From an uncultured Bacteroidales bacterium (GTDB taxonomy: Bacteria; Bacteroidota; Bacteroidia; Bacteroidales; F082): a DNA stretch of 64,000 nucleotides. Both the position numbers and the translations under genes were made by a program. Where the stretch lies: contig ONFO01000015.1 in the NCBI GenBank assembly GCA_900317155.1, positions 1-64,000 on the forward strand, written 5' to 3'. Under the pieces are notes generated by a model that ran no database searches, was not told where the DNA came from, and was given only the letters and a program-made list of their open reading frames with translations. This document shows positions 9,378-18,800 of this stretch, piece by piece. The number at the start of each line of letters is the position of its first letter. Position 1 is the stretch's first letter.

Positions 9378-10379
9378 TTAATCGGTTAAAGTTCTGAAAA
9401 TAGTCTTACGCAACAGGAATTCGAGCAGCAGCAAGGCCAAAGCCAAAGCCACCAGCGGATAGAACTCCTCATGGAGTCGGCGAAATTCTGTCACCTCGAT
9501 TTTGGAGCGCTCCAACTTGTCGATTTCCTGATAGATCTCGTCCAGCTTCTGGTTGTTGTTGGCGCGGAAATACTTGCCTCCTGTCGAGTTGGCAATGGTA
9601 GTCAGCAGTTTCTCGTCGATTTCAACCTTGATTTGTTGAAGCACTATGCCGCCAAAAGGATTCTGCATAGGGTAAGGTGCAGTCCCATAGGTACCCACGC
9701 CAATGGTATAAACACGAATACCATACAATTTGGCAATTTCGGCAGCAGTATAGGGGTCAACCGAACCAGCATTATTCATACCATCAGTAAGCAGTATGAC
9801 CACTTTCGAAACAGCCTCGCTGTCTTTGAGTCGACTGATGGCAGTGGCCAGACCGTCGCCTATGGCGGTACCGTCTTCGATAAGGCCGTTTTTCATCTCG
9901 GCCAACATGTTGAGCATCACGCCATGGTCTGTAGTCAGCGGCACTTGGGTGAAGGTCTCACCTGAGAAAATGACCAGTCCCATGCGGTCGCCAGGGCGGT
10001 CTTTCACAAAGTCGGAAGCCACATTCTTAGCGGCGGTCAAACGGTCGGGCTTGAGGTCGCGGGCCAACATGGAGCCTGAGACGTCCATGGCCATCACGAT
10101 GTCAATACCTTCAATATTGGAGGTAGAGTTGGTCGACGAGCTCTGCGGACGTGCCAAGGCTACAATCAACAAAGCCAATGCCGCCATTTTCAAGGCGAAA
10201 AGCAGGTGACGCAGATAGGCTTTCCAAGTCTTAGGCAGTTTGACCATCCCCTTTAAATCGGAGAAGTTCACAGATGCTTCTTGTTTTTTGTGGCGCAAAA
10301 TGTACCAAACGATAGCTAAAGGCACCAACAGCAAGAGCCACAGCAGCTTGGGATTCGCAAATTCAATGTTTTCAAACAT
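9378..10379 (-). CDS. batA: BatA: vWA-domain membrane protein
   Basis: A 333-residue paralogue of the adjacent batB. It has membrane segments at residues ~12-28 and 60-78, a vWA domain with MIDAS DVSGSMLARDLKPDRL at ~95-110, PLTTDHG and LLTDGMNNAG, and a C-terminal membrane helix (FYPLVALALALLLLEFLL). BatA and BatB are the core vWA pair of the aerotolerance operon. Its ATG lies inside the last codons of the preceding gene (8-nt overlap), which implies translational coupling. Confidence 0.9.
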   Translation of the reverse strand: MFENIEFANPKLLWLLLLVPLAIVWYILRHKKQEASVNFSDLKGMVKLPKTWKAYLRHLLFALKMAALALLIVALARPQSSSTNSTSNIEGIDIVMAMDVSGSMLARDLKPDRLTAAKNVASDFVKDRPGDRMGLVIFSGETFTQVPLTTDHGVMLNMLAEMKNGLIEDGTAIGDGLATAISRLKDSEAVSKVVILLTDGMNNAGSVDPYTAAEIAKLYGIRVYTIGVGTYGTAPYPMQNPFGGIVLQQIKVEIDEKLLTTIANSTGGKYFRANNNQKLDEIYQEIDKLERSKIEVTEFRRLHEEFYPLVALALALLLLEFLLRKTIFRTLTD

Positions 10380-11400
10380 TTTTCACCTCCTCTTTTACTG
10401 CGGGTTCTTCTTGTTTCTGCTTCTGCTGCTCAGCGAGTCTCGCTTCTTCCTCGGCCTTCCGCTTTTGGAATTGCGCATAGCTCTCGTTGACGAATTCCGT
10501 CATGCTGTTCATGGCGTTTTCGCTTTCCAGGTTGGCTGCCGAATACTTGGCAAACTTCACCAAATCGGCGACTTCCATCGTTTCTTTCAACTTATTGTAG
10601 GTCTCTTGCGAGAAATGCAGCGGCTTGACCTCCTCCAGGATATCGTCGGTGGTCATCTCGACAGCATTCACACCAAACTGGCCTTCTATGTACTCACGGG
10701 CAATGTCGGTGAGCGAAGAGAAATACTCCTTCACCTTGCCCGACTGCCAGAGCTTCTGCTGACGTAGGTTCTCGAGGTCGCCTACTGCTTTATCGTAAGG
10801 CGGAATGACAGGACCACGGACAATGTTATCATCAGCATCTACCTTGGTTTTGCGGTGCTTGCGCCAATACCAAATGCCAAAGACAGCCAAAGCCAACAGC
10901 AACACGGCGAGAATCCATGGGAACACCTCTTTCATCTGAATCGGAGCAGCGATAGGCTCCACAATAGGTTTGTAAGCCATGGTGGTGTCGACCGTAATGG
11001 TAGTCGAATAAAGGTTGATAGGATCCGTATAGGCTTTCAGGCGATCAGGGTCGTCGAAAGACTTGGCGTAGGTCAGACCAACAGCAGGCACTTGGATTTG
11101 GCCAGTGTCAAAGGTCATCAAGGTCAGTTGCTGCTTCACGATGACATTACTATCCGCATCAGCGGTCCGTTCCACCTCGCTGCGTTTGATAATGTCGAGT
11201 TGCTCCGACAATGTGTCGATGGCGAAATCGTTCCATTCCACAAACCAGCCATAAGGCACCTTGAGACTCAAATCGAGCGTAAAAGGCTTGCCCACTTGCA
11301 CTTTCGTGTCGTTGACCTTGCCTTCCACCTCCACGTTTTGCGCCTTAAGGCCGCCAAAGAAAGCGAACGTCGCCATCAAAAACAAAATGTATCTTCTCAT
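10372..11400 (-). CDS. Bat-operon DUF4381-like membrane protein
   Basis: A 342-residue protein with a signal peptide (RRYILFLMATFAFFGGLKAQ), an extracytoplasmic beta-rich domain (VEGKVNDTKVQVGKPFTLDL), a single membrane helix near residue 165-182 (VFPWILAVLLLALAVFGIWYW), and a cytoplasmic helical domain (YFSSLTDIAREYIEGQFGV, then MTTDDILEEV). It ends in a lysine/glutamate-rich coiled tail (QKRKAEEEARLAEQQKQKQE). Genes of this layout occupy the slot between the DUF58 gene and batA in Bacteroidetes and resemble DUF4381. It overlaps both neighbours (4 nt and 8 nt). Its function is unknown beyond membership of the Bat cluster. Confidence 0.75.
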   Translation of the reverse strand: MRRYILFLMATFAFFGGLKAQNVEVEGKVNDTKVQVGKPFTLDLSLKVPYGWFVEWNDFAIDTLSEQLDIIKRSEVERTADADSNVIVKQQLTLMTFDTGQIQVPAVGLTYAKSFDDPDRLKAYTDPINLYSTTITVDTTMAYKPIVEPIAAPIQMKEVFPWILAVLLLALAVFGIWYWRKHRKTKVDADDNIVRGPVIPPYDKAVGDLENLRQQKLWQSGKVKEYFSSLTDIAREYIEGQFGVNAVEMTTDDILEEVKPLHFSQETYNKLKETMEVADLVKFAKYSAANLESENAMNSMTEFVNESYAQFQKRKAEEEARLAEQQKQKQEEPAVKEEVKNV

Positions 11401-12275
11401 CTTCTTGCCTCCCTTTTCTTAAAGAGTTGCATCAAAGGTCTCACATAGTCTTCATCGGTATAAATCAGAGAGTTGTCGATACCGTGTTTGGTAAACTCAC
11501 GGTTCAACTCGGCCGATTTGTAGTAAATCATCTGCTGATAAGCATCATGCCAGGCACGGCTCGACGTGTCCACCCAGCGTTCCTTGCCCGTCTCCGAGTC
11601 GCGGAACTTGACCAGTCCCACCTTGGGCATGTCCATCTCACGGCGATCCGTGATGCGCAACGCCACCAGGTCATGTTTGTTGGCAGCAATCTGCATCTCC
11701 TTTTCGAAGCTCTTGTCCGTCATGAAGTCGGAAATGAGGAAAGCAGTAGTGCGGCGCTTGATGGCTGAGGTCAGGAAACGCAGGCCCTCGCCAATGTCGG
11801 TGCCGCGTTCCGTCGGCTTGAAGTCGACAATTTCGCGGATGATACGAAGGATATGGGAACTGCCTTTCTTGGGCGGGATGAACTTCTCGATTTTGCTACT
11901 GAAGAAGATGACGCCCACCTTGTCGTTGTTCTGGATGGCAGAAAACGCCAAGACGGCTGCCAATTCGGCAGTCAGGTCGCGCTTCGACTGACTCTGCGAG
12001 CCGAAGTCGTTGGAACCCGACACATCAATAAGCAGCATCACCGTCATCTCACGCTCTTCCTCGAAGATCTTGACGAAAGGCTTGTTGAAGCGGGCGGTGA
12101 CGTTCCAGTCGATGTTGCGGATGTCGTCGCCGTACTCGTACTCACGCACCTCGCTGAAGGTCATACCACGCCCCTTGAAGGCGCTGTGGTATTGCCCCGA
12201 GAAGATGTGGTTCGAGAGGCCTCGCGTCTTGATTTCGATTTTACGGACTTTTTTGAATATTTCTGTTGATTCCAT
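11397..12275 (-). CDS. DUF58 family vWA-like protein
   Basis: A 292-residue soluble protein with the DUF58 signature: RGMTFSEVREYEYGDDIRNI then DWNVTARFNKPFVKIFEEERE at ~40-75, followed by a vWA-like fold beginning LLIDVSGSNDFGSQ. DUF58 proteins accompany MoxR ATPases across bacteria and are thought to be partners or clients. Its stop overlaps the start of the next gene by 4 nt (ATGA). A 95-bp spacer with two small hairpins separates it from moxR. Confidence 0.9.
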   Translation of the reverse strand: MESTEIFKKVRKIEIKTRGLSNHIFSGQYHSAFKGRGMTFSEVREYEYGDDIRNIDWNVTARFNKPFVKIFEEEREMTVMLLIDVSGSNDFGSQSQSKRDLTAELAAVLAFSAIQNNDKVGVIFFSSKIEKFIPPKKGSSHILRIIREIVDFKPTERGTDIGEGLRFLTSAIKRRTTAFLISDFMTDKSFEKEMQIAANKHDLVALRITDRREMDMPKVGLVKFRDSETGKERWVDTSSRAWHDAYQQMIYYKSAELNREFTKHGIDNSLIYTDEDYVRPLMQLFKKREARR

Positions 12276-12370
12276 ATTTTAAACCATCTTGTTTTCTTTT
12301 TTCGGCTTGGGGATTACACCCCGTTGCCGTTTTGTCGGCTACATTGCTGTCGTCCCTACGGGACTTGGCT

Positions 12371-13363
12371 TTACGGCACCTCGATGGTATTTAGGATTTC
12401 GTTGATGATTTCTTCGGTAGTAATATTCTCAGCTTCAGCCTCATAGGTCAGGCCAATACGGTGGCGCAACACATCGGGAGCCACGGCACGGATGTCCTCG
12501 GGGATGACATAGCCACGATGCTTGATGAAGGCGTAGGCCTTGGCAGCCAAGGCCAGGTTGATGGTGGCACGCGGCGAGCCGCCATAGCTAATCATATTAG
12601 CAAACTTCTTCAGCTTGTAGTCGCTCGGGAAACGCGAAGCGAAAACGATGTCGGTGATGTAATTCTCAATCTTCTCATCAAGATAAATTTCACGGCACAC
12701 TTCGCGGGCCCGGATGATGTCCTCGGGCTTCACCACGGCCTTAATCTTGGCACCTGCATTGGCAATATTCTGACGCAGAATCAGTTTCTCCTCTTCCTTC
12801 TTGGGGTAGTTGATGACCACCTTCAGCATGAAACGGTCGACCTGGGCTTCGGGCAGCGGATAGGTACCTTCCTGCTCGATGGGGTTTTGGGTAGCCATGA
12901 CGAGGAAGGGATCCGGCAACTTGAAAGTCTCGTCGCCAATGGTCACCTGATGCTCCTGCATGGCTTCGAGCAAGGCGCTCTGCACCTTGGCAGGAGAACG
13001 GTTGATTTCATCAGCGAGGACGAAGTTGGCGAAGATGGGGCCACGACGCACCACAAACTCCTCTTTCTTCTGGCTGTAGATCAGCGTGCCGATAAGGTCG
13101 GCAGGCAGCAGGTCGGGAGTGAATTGGATACGGGCGAAGTCGGCATCGATGGCACTAGCCATTGACTTGATGGCCAAAGTCTTAGCCAAGCCTGGTACAC
13201 CTTCCAGAAGGATGTGTCCGTTGGCAAGCAGGCCAATCAAAAGGCGTTCGGTCATCTGTTTCTGTCCGACGATGACCTTGTTCATTTCAAGGTTGATGAG
13301 GTCGAGGAATTGACTTTCTCTTTGGATTTTTTCGTTCAGTTCACGAATGTCAGTTTCTATCAT
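12371..13363 (-). CDS. moxR: MoxR-family AAA+ ATPase
   Basis: A 330-residue ATPase. Walker A is LLEGVPGLAKTLAIK (~54-68), Walker B is FVLADEINRSPAKVQ (~112-126), sensor 1 is LVMATQNPIEQEGTYPLPEA (~153-172), with an arginine-finger region nearby and a C-terminal lid. It is the first gene of the eight-gene Bat operon, transcribed from the -7 box at 13470-13477 with a leader of about 100 nt containing a small hairpin. MoxR proteins act as chaperones for vWA-domain proteins, and this operon supplies such partners (DUF58, BatA, BatB). Confidence 0.92.
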   Translation of the reverse strand: MIETDIRELNEKIQRESQFLDLINLEMNKVIVGQKQMTERLLIGLLANGHILLEGVPGLAKTLAIKSMASAIDADFARIQFTPDLLPADLIGTLIYSQKKEEFVVRRGPIFANFVLADEINRSPAKVQSALLEAMQEHQVTIGDETFKLPDPFLVMATQNPIEQEGTYPLPEAQVDRFMLKVVINYPKKEEEKLILRQNIANAGAKIKAVVKPEDIIRAREVCREIYLDEKIENYITDIVFASRFPSDYKLKKFANMISYGGSPRATINLALAAKAYAFIKHRGYVIPEDIRAVAPDVLRHRIGLTYEAEAENITTEEIINEILNTIEVP

Positions 13364-13432
13364 TGTTTAGTTGTTTAGTTTGTTCTTTGCTTGGTATTGC
13401 GCGGGGAATGAATTCTCCGATAACATTGGCTC

Positions 13433-13445
13433 GCCCCTTCGGGGC
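13433..13445. repeat. Short GCCCC-TTC-GGGGC hairpin in the moxR leader
   Basis: A 5-bp stem with a 3-nt loop, followed on the plus strand by TTTTT. It falls in the divergent spacer, upstream of the aspartate kinase promoter and inside the predicted moxR leader. Similar hairpins with a CCCTACGGG core are at 12352-12364, 29742-29756 and 42887-42899. Confidence 0.5.
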
Positions 13446-13469
13446 TTTTTCGGCACGTCAAAAAGCGTG

Positions 13470-13477
13470 CAAAAGTA
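13470..13477 (-). promoter_or_regulatory. -7 box TACTTTTG for the moxR-bat operon
   Basis: Minus-strand TAnnTTTG match about 107 bp upstream of the moxR ATG. It is the only good match in the divergent spacer on this strand. Confidence 0.65.
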
Positions 13478-13530
13478 GCCGTTTTTCGGGTTAATAACTC
13501 CTATTTAATAAATTTATTGCAGGGATTTCA

Positions 13531-13538
13531 TATTTTTG
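13531..13538 (+). promoter_or_regulatory. -7 box TATTTTTG for aspartate kinase
   Basis: TAnnTTTG match 22 bp upstream of the ATG at 13560, giving a short leader. The -33 element is weak. Confidence 0.6.
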
Positions 13539-13559
13539 CATTCTCAAATTGGAACGAGA

Positions 13560-14861
13560 ATGATCAAAAAAATCTATAAATTCGGTGGTGCGTCGGTGAA
13601 GGATGCCGATGCCGTGCGCAATTTGGCTGACATTGTGAGTCAACATAAGGATGAGGATATTCTACTCGTGGTTTCCGCCATGGGCAAGACGACAAACGCC
13701 CTCGAAAAAGCATTGGCTAACTTCCGTGAACACGATGGTCAACTTGGCATGGAGGCCCTTCACGAAGTCATCACTTACCACGACGGCATCATCCAAGGCC
13801 TGTTCGATGGCAACACCGACCCGCGATTTGATGAAAACATCGCCGGCCTCTTCATCGAGCTTTGGGAGAAACTGCAAAAGACCGACACACCTTACGACTA
13901 CCAATACGACCAAACCGTATGCTACGGCGAACTCATCTCGACCAGCATCATCCAAGAATACCTCAGCAAGCGTGACATTCCGACCCGTTGGCTTGATGCA
14001 CGCCAATATGTCATCGCCGAAGACGACACCCACTACCGCGCCGCCAACCCCGATTGGGATGAGACGCGGCTCAGAATCAGCAAGTTGAACGATGAGCATA
14101 TTCGAGGCATCGTATGCCTTACGCAAGGTTTCATCGGTGGCACATCCGATGGCAAACACAGCGTCACCCTCGGGCGCGAAGGCTCCGACTTCACCGCGGC
14201 CATCTTCGCCAACTGCCTCGATGCCGAAGAAGTCACCATCTGGAAGGATGTTGACGGCCTGCTCAACGCCGACCCGAAGCGCTTCGCCGACACGGTTCAA
14301 CTGCCACATATCCCCTACTCCGAAGCTATCGAATTGGCCTTTTATGGTGCAACCATCATCCACCCCAAGACCATCAAACCGCTGCAAAACAAAGGGATAA
14401 CATTGAAGGTACAGTCGTTCCTCCACCCCGAACATGCGCCATCGCTCATCGACGGTGGTCATCGTAAAAACGACGAAAGCATTCCCTCCTATATCGTCAA
14501 GGACAACCAGACGCTGGTTTCCATCTCGCCCCGCGACTACTCGTTCATGGACGAACGCAACCTGAAAACCATTTTCACCCTTTGCGTCGAGCTCAACATC
14601 CACGCCAATATGATTCAGACTTCCGCACTGATGCTCTCCTTCTGCTTCGACAGCAACGAGCAGAAGCTGAAACAGCTGAGGGCCAACCTCAAAGAAGGTT
14701 TCAGTGTAAAATACAACGACGGTTTGCAGCTATTCACCATCCGCCACTATCAAGACGGCTTGGAGAACGACTTCATCAAGGGGAAAAAGGTTTTGGTGAA
14801 ACAAGGAAGTCGTAGTACGATGCAGTTTGTGTTGAAGCAAGAGACAGAAAAACAAGTGTAA
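13560..14861 (+). CDS. lysC: Aspartate kinase
   Basis: A 433-residue monofunctional aspartokinase, which phosphorylates L-aspartate in the first step toward lysine, threonine and methionine. The amino-acid kinase motif KFGGASVKDADAVR is at ~5-18. LGREGSDFTAAIFANCLDAE at ~206-225 contains the catalytic/substrate loop, followed by WKDVDGLLNADPKRF. ACT-like regulatory sequence occupies the last ~130 residues (from ISPRDYSFMDERNL). The start at 13560 matches the family N-terminus and sits 22 bp below the -7 box. An upstream ATG at 13536 would fall inside the promoter. No homoserine dehydrogenase domain is fused. Confidence 0.9.
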   Translation: MIKKIYKFGGASVKDADAVRNLADIVSQHKDEDILLVVSAMGKTTNALEKALANFREHDGQLGMEALHEVITYHDGIIQGLFDGNTDPRFDENIAGLFIELWEKLQKTDTPYDYQYDQTVCYGELISTSIIQEYLSKRDIPTRWLDARQYVIAEDDTHYRAANPDWDETRLRISKLNDEHIRGIVCLTQGFIGGTSDGKHSVTLGREGSDFTAAIFANCLDAEEVTIWKDVDGLLNADPKRFADTVQLPHIPYSEAIELAFYGATIIHPKTIKPLQNKGITLKVQSFLHPEHAPSLIDGGHRKNDESIPSYIVKDNQTLVSISPRDYSFMDERNLKTIFTLCVELNIHANMIQTSALMLSFCFDSNEQKLKQLRANLKEGFSVKYNDGLQLFTIRHYQDGLENDFIKGKKVLVKQGSRSTMQFVLKQETEKQV

Positions 14862-14887
14862 AACATAGCCATTTATTTGAAAATGTA

Positions 14888-14895
14888 TATCTTTG
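14888..14895 (+). promoter_or_regulatory. -7 box TATCTTTG for the toxin-antitoxin-like pair
   Basis: TAnnTTTG match 20 bp upstream of the ATG at 14916, between the aspartate kinase stop and the two-gene unit. It gives the pair its own transcript. Confidence 0.6.
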
Positions 14896-14915
14896 CAACA
14901 TCAAATTAAACGGTC

Positions 14916-15350
14916 ATGTGTCAAACGGAAACCATCACTCAAAATGTCGTCAGACTCAGCAAGCGAAGCTACAGCCATCGTTTGGAAATCATCATGCCCA
15001 ATGCATATCATGCATCACAACTGGCTCGGCTCAATCGTGAACTCGACCGTTTATACGAGATGATTTATGACGATTGGCAAAGCATCAGAGAGGAAGACTA
15101 CAAAGTATTCGGAGCACAACTTTCCATTTTGCTCCAAACTATCAAACAACTTTACAACACATGCAAGGAACAGCCCAGAGAAATGGCACTTGAAGAAGAG
15201 ACCAAAAGATTGGGCATGAACTATTCTGCCCTGTTTGAATTAAACAGCGACATCGTGAATTTCTGCATAAATATGCCTAAAAATCAGGAAATGAAGCAAC
15301 TGATGGAGCGTCTCACCCAAGTTGACAACCGCATCAAACAGGCCATCTGA
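14916..15350 (+). CDS. Small helical protein, candidate antitoxin
   Basis: A 144-residue, mostly helical, charged protein that I do not recognise. Residues ~33-60 (ASQLARLNRELDRLYEMIYD) look like a coiled coil, and no DNA-binding motif is obvious. The start at 14916 fits the nearby promoter; an alternative start is MPNAYHASQL at 14994. Its stop codon shares one base with the start of the next gene (TGATG), so the two are translationally coupled. That arrangement, with a RelE-like downstream partner, suggests an antitoxin. This is inference from context, not from family membership. Confidence 0.5.
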   Translation: MCQTETITQNVVRLSKRSYSHRLEIIMPNAYHASQLARLNRELDRLYEMIYDDWQSIREEDYKVFGAQLSILLQTIKQLYNTCKEQPREMALEEETKRLGMNYSALFELNSDIVNFCINMPKNQEMKQLMERLTQVDNRIKQAI

Positions 15351-15751
15351 TGATCGACTATTTCGCCATTACCAATTTCGTGGAACGCATCGCAGCGTTA
15401 AAAAACGCTAAACGAGGGGTCTATGCTACCGTTGAAGAAGAAGTATGCACTGCTTTTAAGGATGTGAGTATCGAACAAATCAGACAAAACCGAGACATGA
15501 TTCTGCTTGACGACCCTCGCCTTATCATCAAGCTTAGGCTTCCTGACAAAAAACACAAACTTGCCAAAAAGGACGGTTTTCGGCTCATTTACCTTGTTTA
15601 TAAAAACTCTGAAGAAGTCGCTTTTTTGGACATCTATCCAAAAAACGGCCCCATGCAACAACTTGATATTGACGACCAGCAAGTAGTCAATTTAGTCAGG
15701 CAATATGTTGACGAAAAGGAAAATGGCACTTTGCGGACATACGAAATCTGA
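15350..15751 (+). CDS. RelE/HigB-like protein, candidate toxin
   Basis: A 133-residue protein. Residues ~68-100 (LPDKKHKLAKKDGFRLIYLV, then EEVAFLDIYPKNGPMQQLD) fit the pattern of RelE/HigB-type mRNA interferases: a basic loop, a Gly-x-Arg-Ile/Leu-Ile-Tyr strand and a final xLDIYxKN strand followed by a helix. The match is by eye and the catalytic residues of this family vary. It is coupled to the gene before it by TGATG overlap. If a toxin, it would be a ribosome-dependent or free endoribonuclease. The antitoxin-first order is like relBE. Confidence 0.5.
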   Translation: MIDYFAITNFVERIAALKNAKRGVYATVEEEVCTAFKDVSIEQIRQNRDMILLDDPRLIIKLRLPDKKHKLAKKDGFRLIYLVYKNSEEVAFLDIYPKNGPMQQLDIDDQQVVNLVRQYVDEKENGTLRTYEI

Positions 15752-15819
15752 TTTTCGGGTATTTATCAGCTTTTTTATCAAAAAAACACCAAAATAGAAA
15801 CTACATTTTTTGTTTTTCC

Positions 15820-15827
15820 TAAATTTG
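15820..15827 (+). promoter_or_regulatory. -7 box TAAATTTG for the fused flavoenzyme
   Basis: TAnnTTTG match 35 bp upstream of the ATG at 15862. Confidence 0.6.
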
Positions 15828-15861
15828 CGCCCGCATTATAAGACTCAAAAATTCATCCTAT

Positions 15862-18800
15862 ATGTACAAAATCGAAAAACACCCCATCTTGGACATCCCG
15901 CAGGAAGACCTTGTGGAATTCCAATATGAAGGCAAGACCGTCAAAGGTCAACGCGGCAAGACCATAGCCGCCGCCCTTCACCAAGCCGGTTATCCCGTCC
16001 ACAGCCACTCGCTCGACGGCCGCAACCGAAGCCTCAACTGCGGCATCGGCAAATGCGGTGCCTGCGAGATGCTGGTCGATGGCAAGATCCGCCGTATCTG
16101 CATCACCAAAGTCGATGGCGTCAAGGAAGTGCGCCGCATCGACAAGGAGGACACCATCCTTCCCGAGCCCAAGGAGCAACAGCCCCGCGAGGTGAAAGTC
16201 TACAAGACTCAGGTCGCCATCATCGGCGCCGGTCCCGCTGGTCTCGCCTGCCGTGAGCAACTCAACGCCTTCGGCATCAGCAACATCGTTGTCGATAACA
16301 ACGCCAACATCGGCGGTCAGTTCAACATGCAGACCCACCAATTCTTCTTCTTCGAGAAAGAAAAGAAATTCGGCGGCATGCGTGGCTTCGACATCGCCAA
16401 AACCCTTGCGGGCGATAACCACGAAGGCATCCTGCTGAACAACACCGTTTGGGACTTGCTTGAAGGCGGTCGCGTGGCCATCAAGAACATCGTCACTGGC
16501 GAGATTGGTTACATCGACGCACAACATCTCGTGGTCGCCACGGGTGCCGTGCCTTTCATGCCGACCTTCGAGAACGACGACGTGCCGGGCGTCTATACCG
16601 CTGCCGTGTTCCAGAAGATGATGAACCAAGAGCACACCTTGTTGGGTAAGAAAGTCCTCACCGTGGGTGCAGGCAACATCGGCTACCTGACCTCCTACCA
16701 AGGCATGCAGGCTGGTGCCACCATCAAGGCCATCATCGAGGCCATGCCCCGCGAGGGCGGCTTCCCCGTGCAGGCCAACCGTGTGCGCCGTCTCGGCATC
16801 CCGATCATGACCAGCTATGTCCTGGTGCGTGCCATCCCCAATGCCGACTACACCGGCATCACGGGTGCCGTCATCGCCAAATGCGAGAACTTCAAGGCCA
16901 TCCCTGGCACTGAGCAAGTCATCGACGACATCGACATCATCAACATCTGCACCGGCCTCATCCCCGACAACCAACTGTTGGTGAAAGGTCGCGAGGTCTT
17001 TGGCCTCAACACCTACGGTGCCGGCGATGCCATCCGCATCGGTGAAGGCACCAGCGCCGTGCTGCGTGGCAAACAAGTCGCCTACGAGGTGGCCCAAGCC
17101 ATCGGCGTGCGCTTCAACTACGACGATTATCTTGAGATTTCAAGACAATATATCGACTCGCAACAACACCCTGTGCGTCTCCTTGAAAAGCCCAATTTGC
17201 CCACGCCCGAGCGCATGATGCAGAAGGCTTTCGTGCAGGCCGACTGTCTCTACGGCTTCGCCTGCAACCCCTGCTCGTTCAGCTGCCCGCAAGGCGCCAT
17301 CACCAAGCCGTCCACCAGCAGCACGCCGACCATCGACTACAACAAGTGCATCGGCTGTATGCTGTGTGTCTCAAGCTGCCCGGGTCTGGCCATCTTCGGC
17401 TACGATGTGCAGAAGTCGACCTGCTTCCTGCCTATAGAGTATGAAGCACAGGAAGGCGCAGAGGTCTACCTCGTCGACAACGACGGCCAAAAGATTGGCG
17501 AAGGCGTCATCGAGAAGATCCTCAAGAAGTCGAACAAGACCAATGTGGCCCGCGTGAAAGCCCGTTCCTCACGCCCTTCCGGCGAAGCCAGCAGAGTGTT
17601 CGAGTTGACCGATGTCAAGGGCTTCATCCTGAAAGACCGTTACAACGCCAATAAGGAACTCACCACCCCGATTTCGCCCAAGAAATTGGCTGAAGGCGAG
17701 AGCGAGACCTATGTCTGCCACTGCGAGGACATCAAACTCGACCGCGTGCTGCGCGTCATCGGCAACCGCAAGACCATCTCCGTGGATGAACTGAAACACA
17801 TCACTCGTATGGGTATGGGTCCCTGCCGCGGCAAGCGTTGCATCCCTCGTGCCCGTCAGATCCTGCGTTCCTATGGCATCGAGTTGGTCGGCGACGCCAC
17901 GCCGCGTGCCCCGCTGTCGAACCAAGTCAGCCTCGGCGACCTCTACAACCCGCACACCAAAGAGACCTTCATCTTCCCCGAAATGAACGGCGTGAAGAAA
18001 GAGCAAGTCGAGGTGTTCATCGCGGGTGGCGGTATCGCGGGTAGCGCCTTGTTCCGTTACTTCTCGGAAGCTGGCAAGAAGCCCGTGATGATCAACTACA
18101 GCCGTGGCGCTTCGTGGCGTTGCATCGGTGGTGGTCGTCCGGCTTTCTCCAACCCCGACATCGCTGACATCGCTGTGCACAACCACGAGATCTTCAAGAA
18201 GATGCAGGCCGAGCACAACATCAACTACCACTTGACGCATTATGTCAACTTGGTACACGACGAGGCGACCTACAACTCCCTCGATGCCTCACGTGCTTGG
18301 AGTGACGCCTACATGATTGAACGCAAGGACTTCAAGAAGGAGATTTCGCCGCTGTGGGACGACAGCAAGGACACCTACAGCCACGCCCTCATCACCCGCG
18401 ACTGTTGGCAAGCCACGCCTGGTCGCGTCATCGACTACATCCGTTGGATCGGCGTGCAGCAAGGCGGTCGCTACTTCGAAGACTGCGAACTGCTCCACGT
18501 GCAGAAGGTCGGCGGACACTATGTCACACTGGTGCGCACCCACGAGGGTGAGTTCATCGAGTACACCTGCGACCACTTCGTCAACGCGATGGGTTGGGGT
18601 GCCGAGAAGTTCAACGACATGCTGGGCTTAGACACAGGTCTCTATCCTGTGAAGCACCAGGCTTTCATCACGCGCCGTCTGCCTATGATGGGACCCAATG
18701 GTGGCCCGCTCGACATGATCATCGACCGCCGTCACTACAAGGGCTTCAGCGCCGTCTACGGACAGCAGTGGGCACACACCGGCCAAATCATCGGCTGCGC

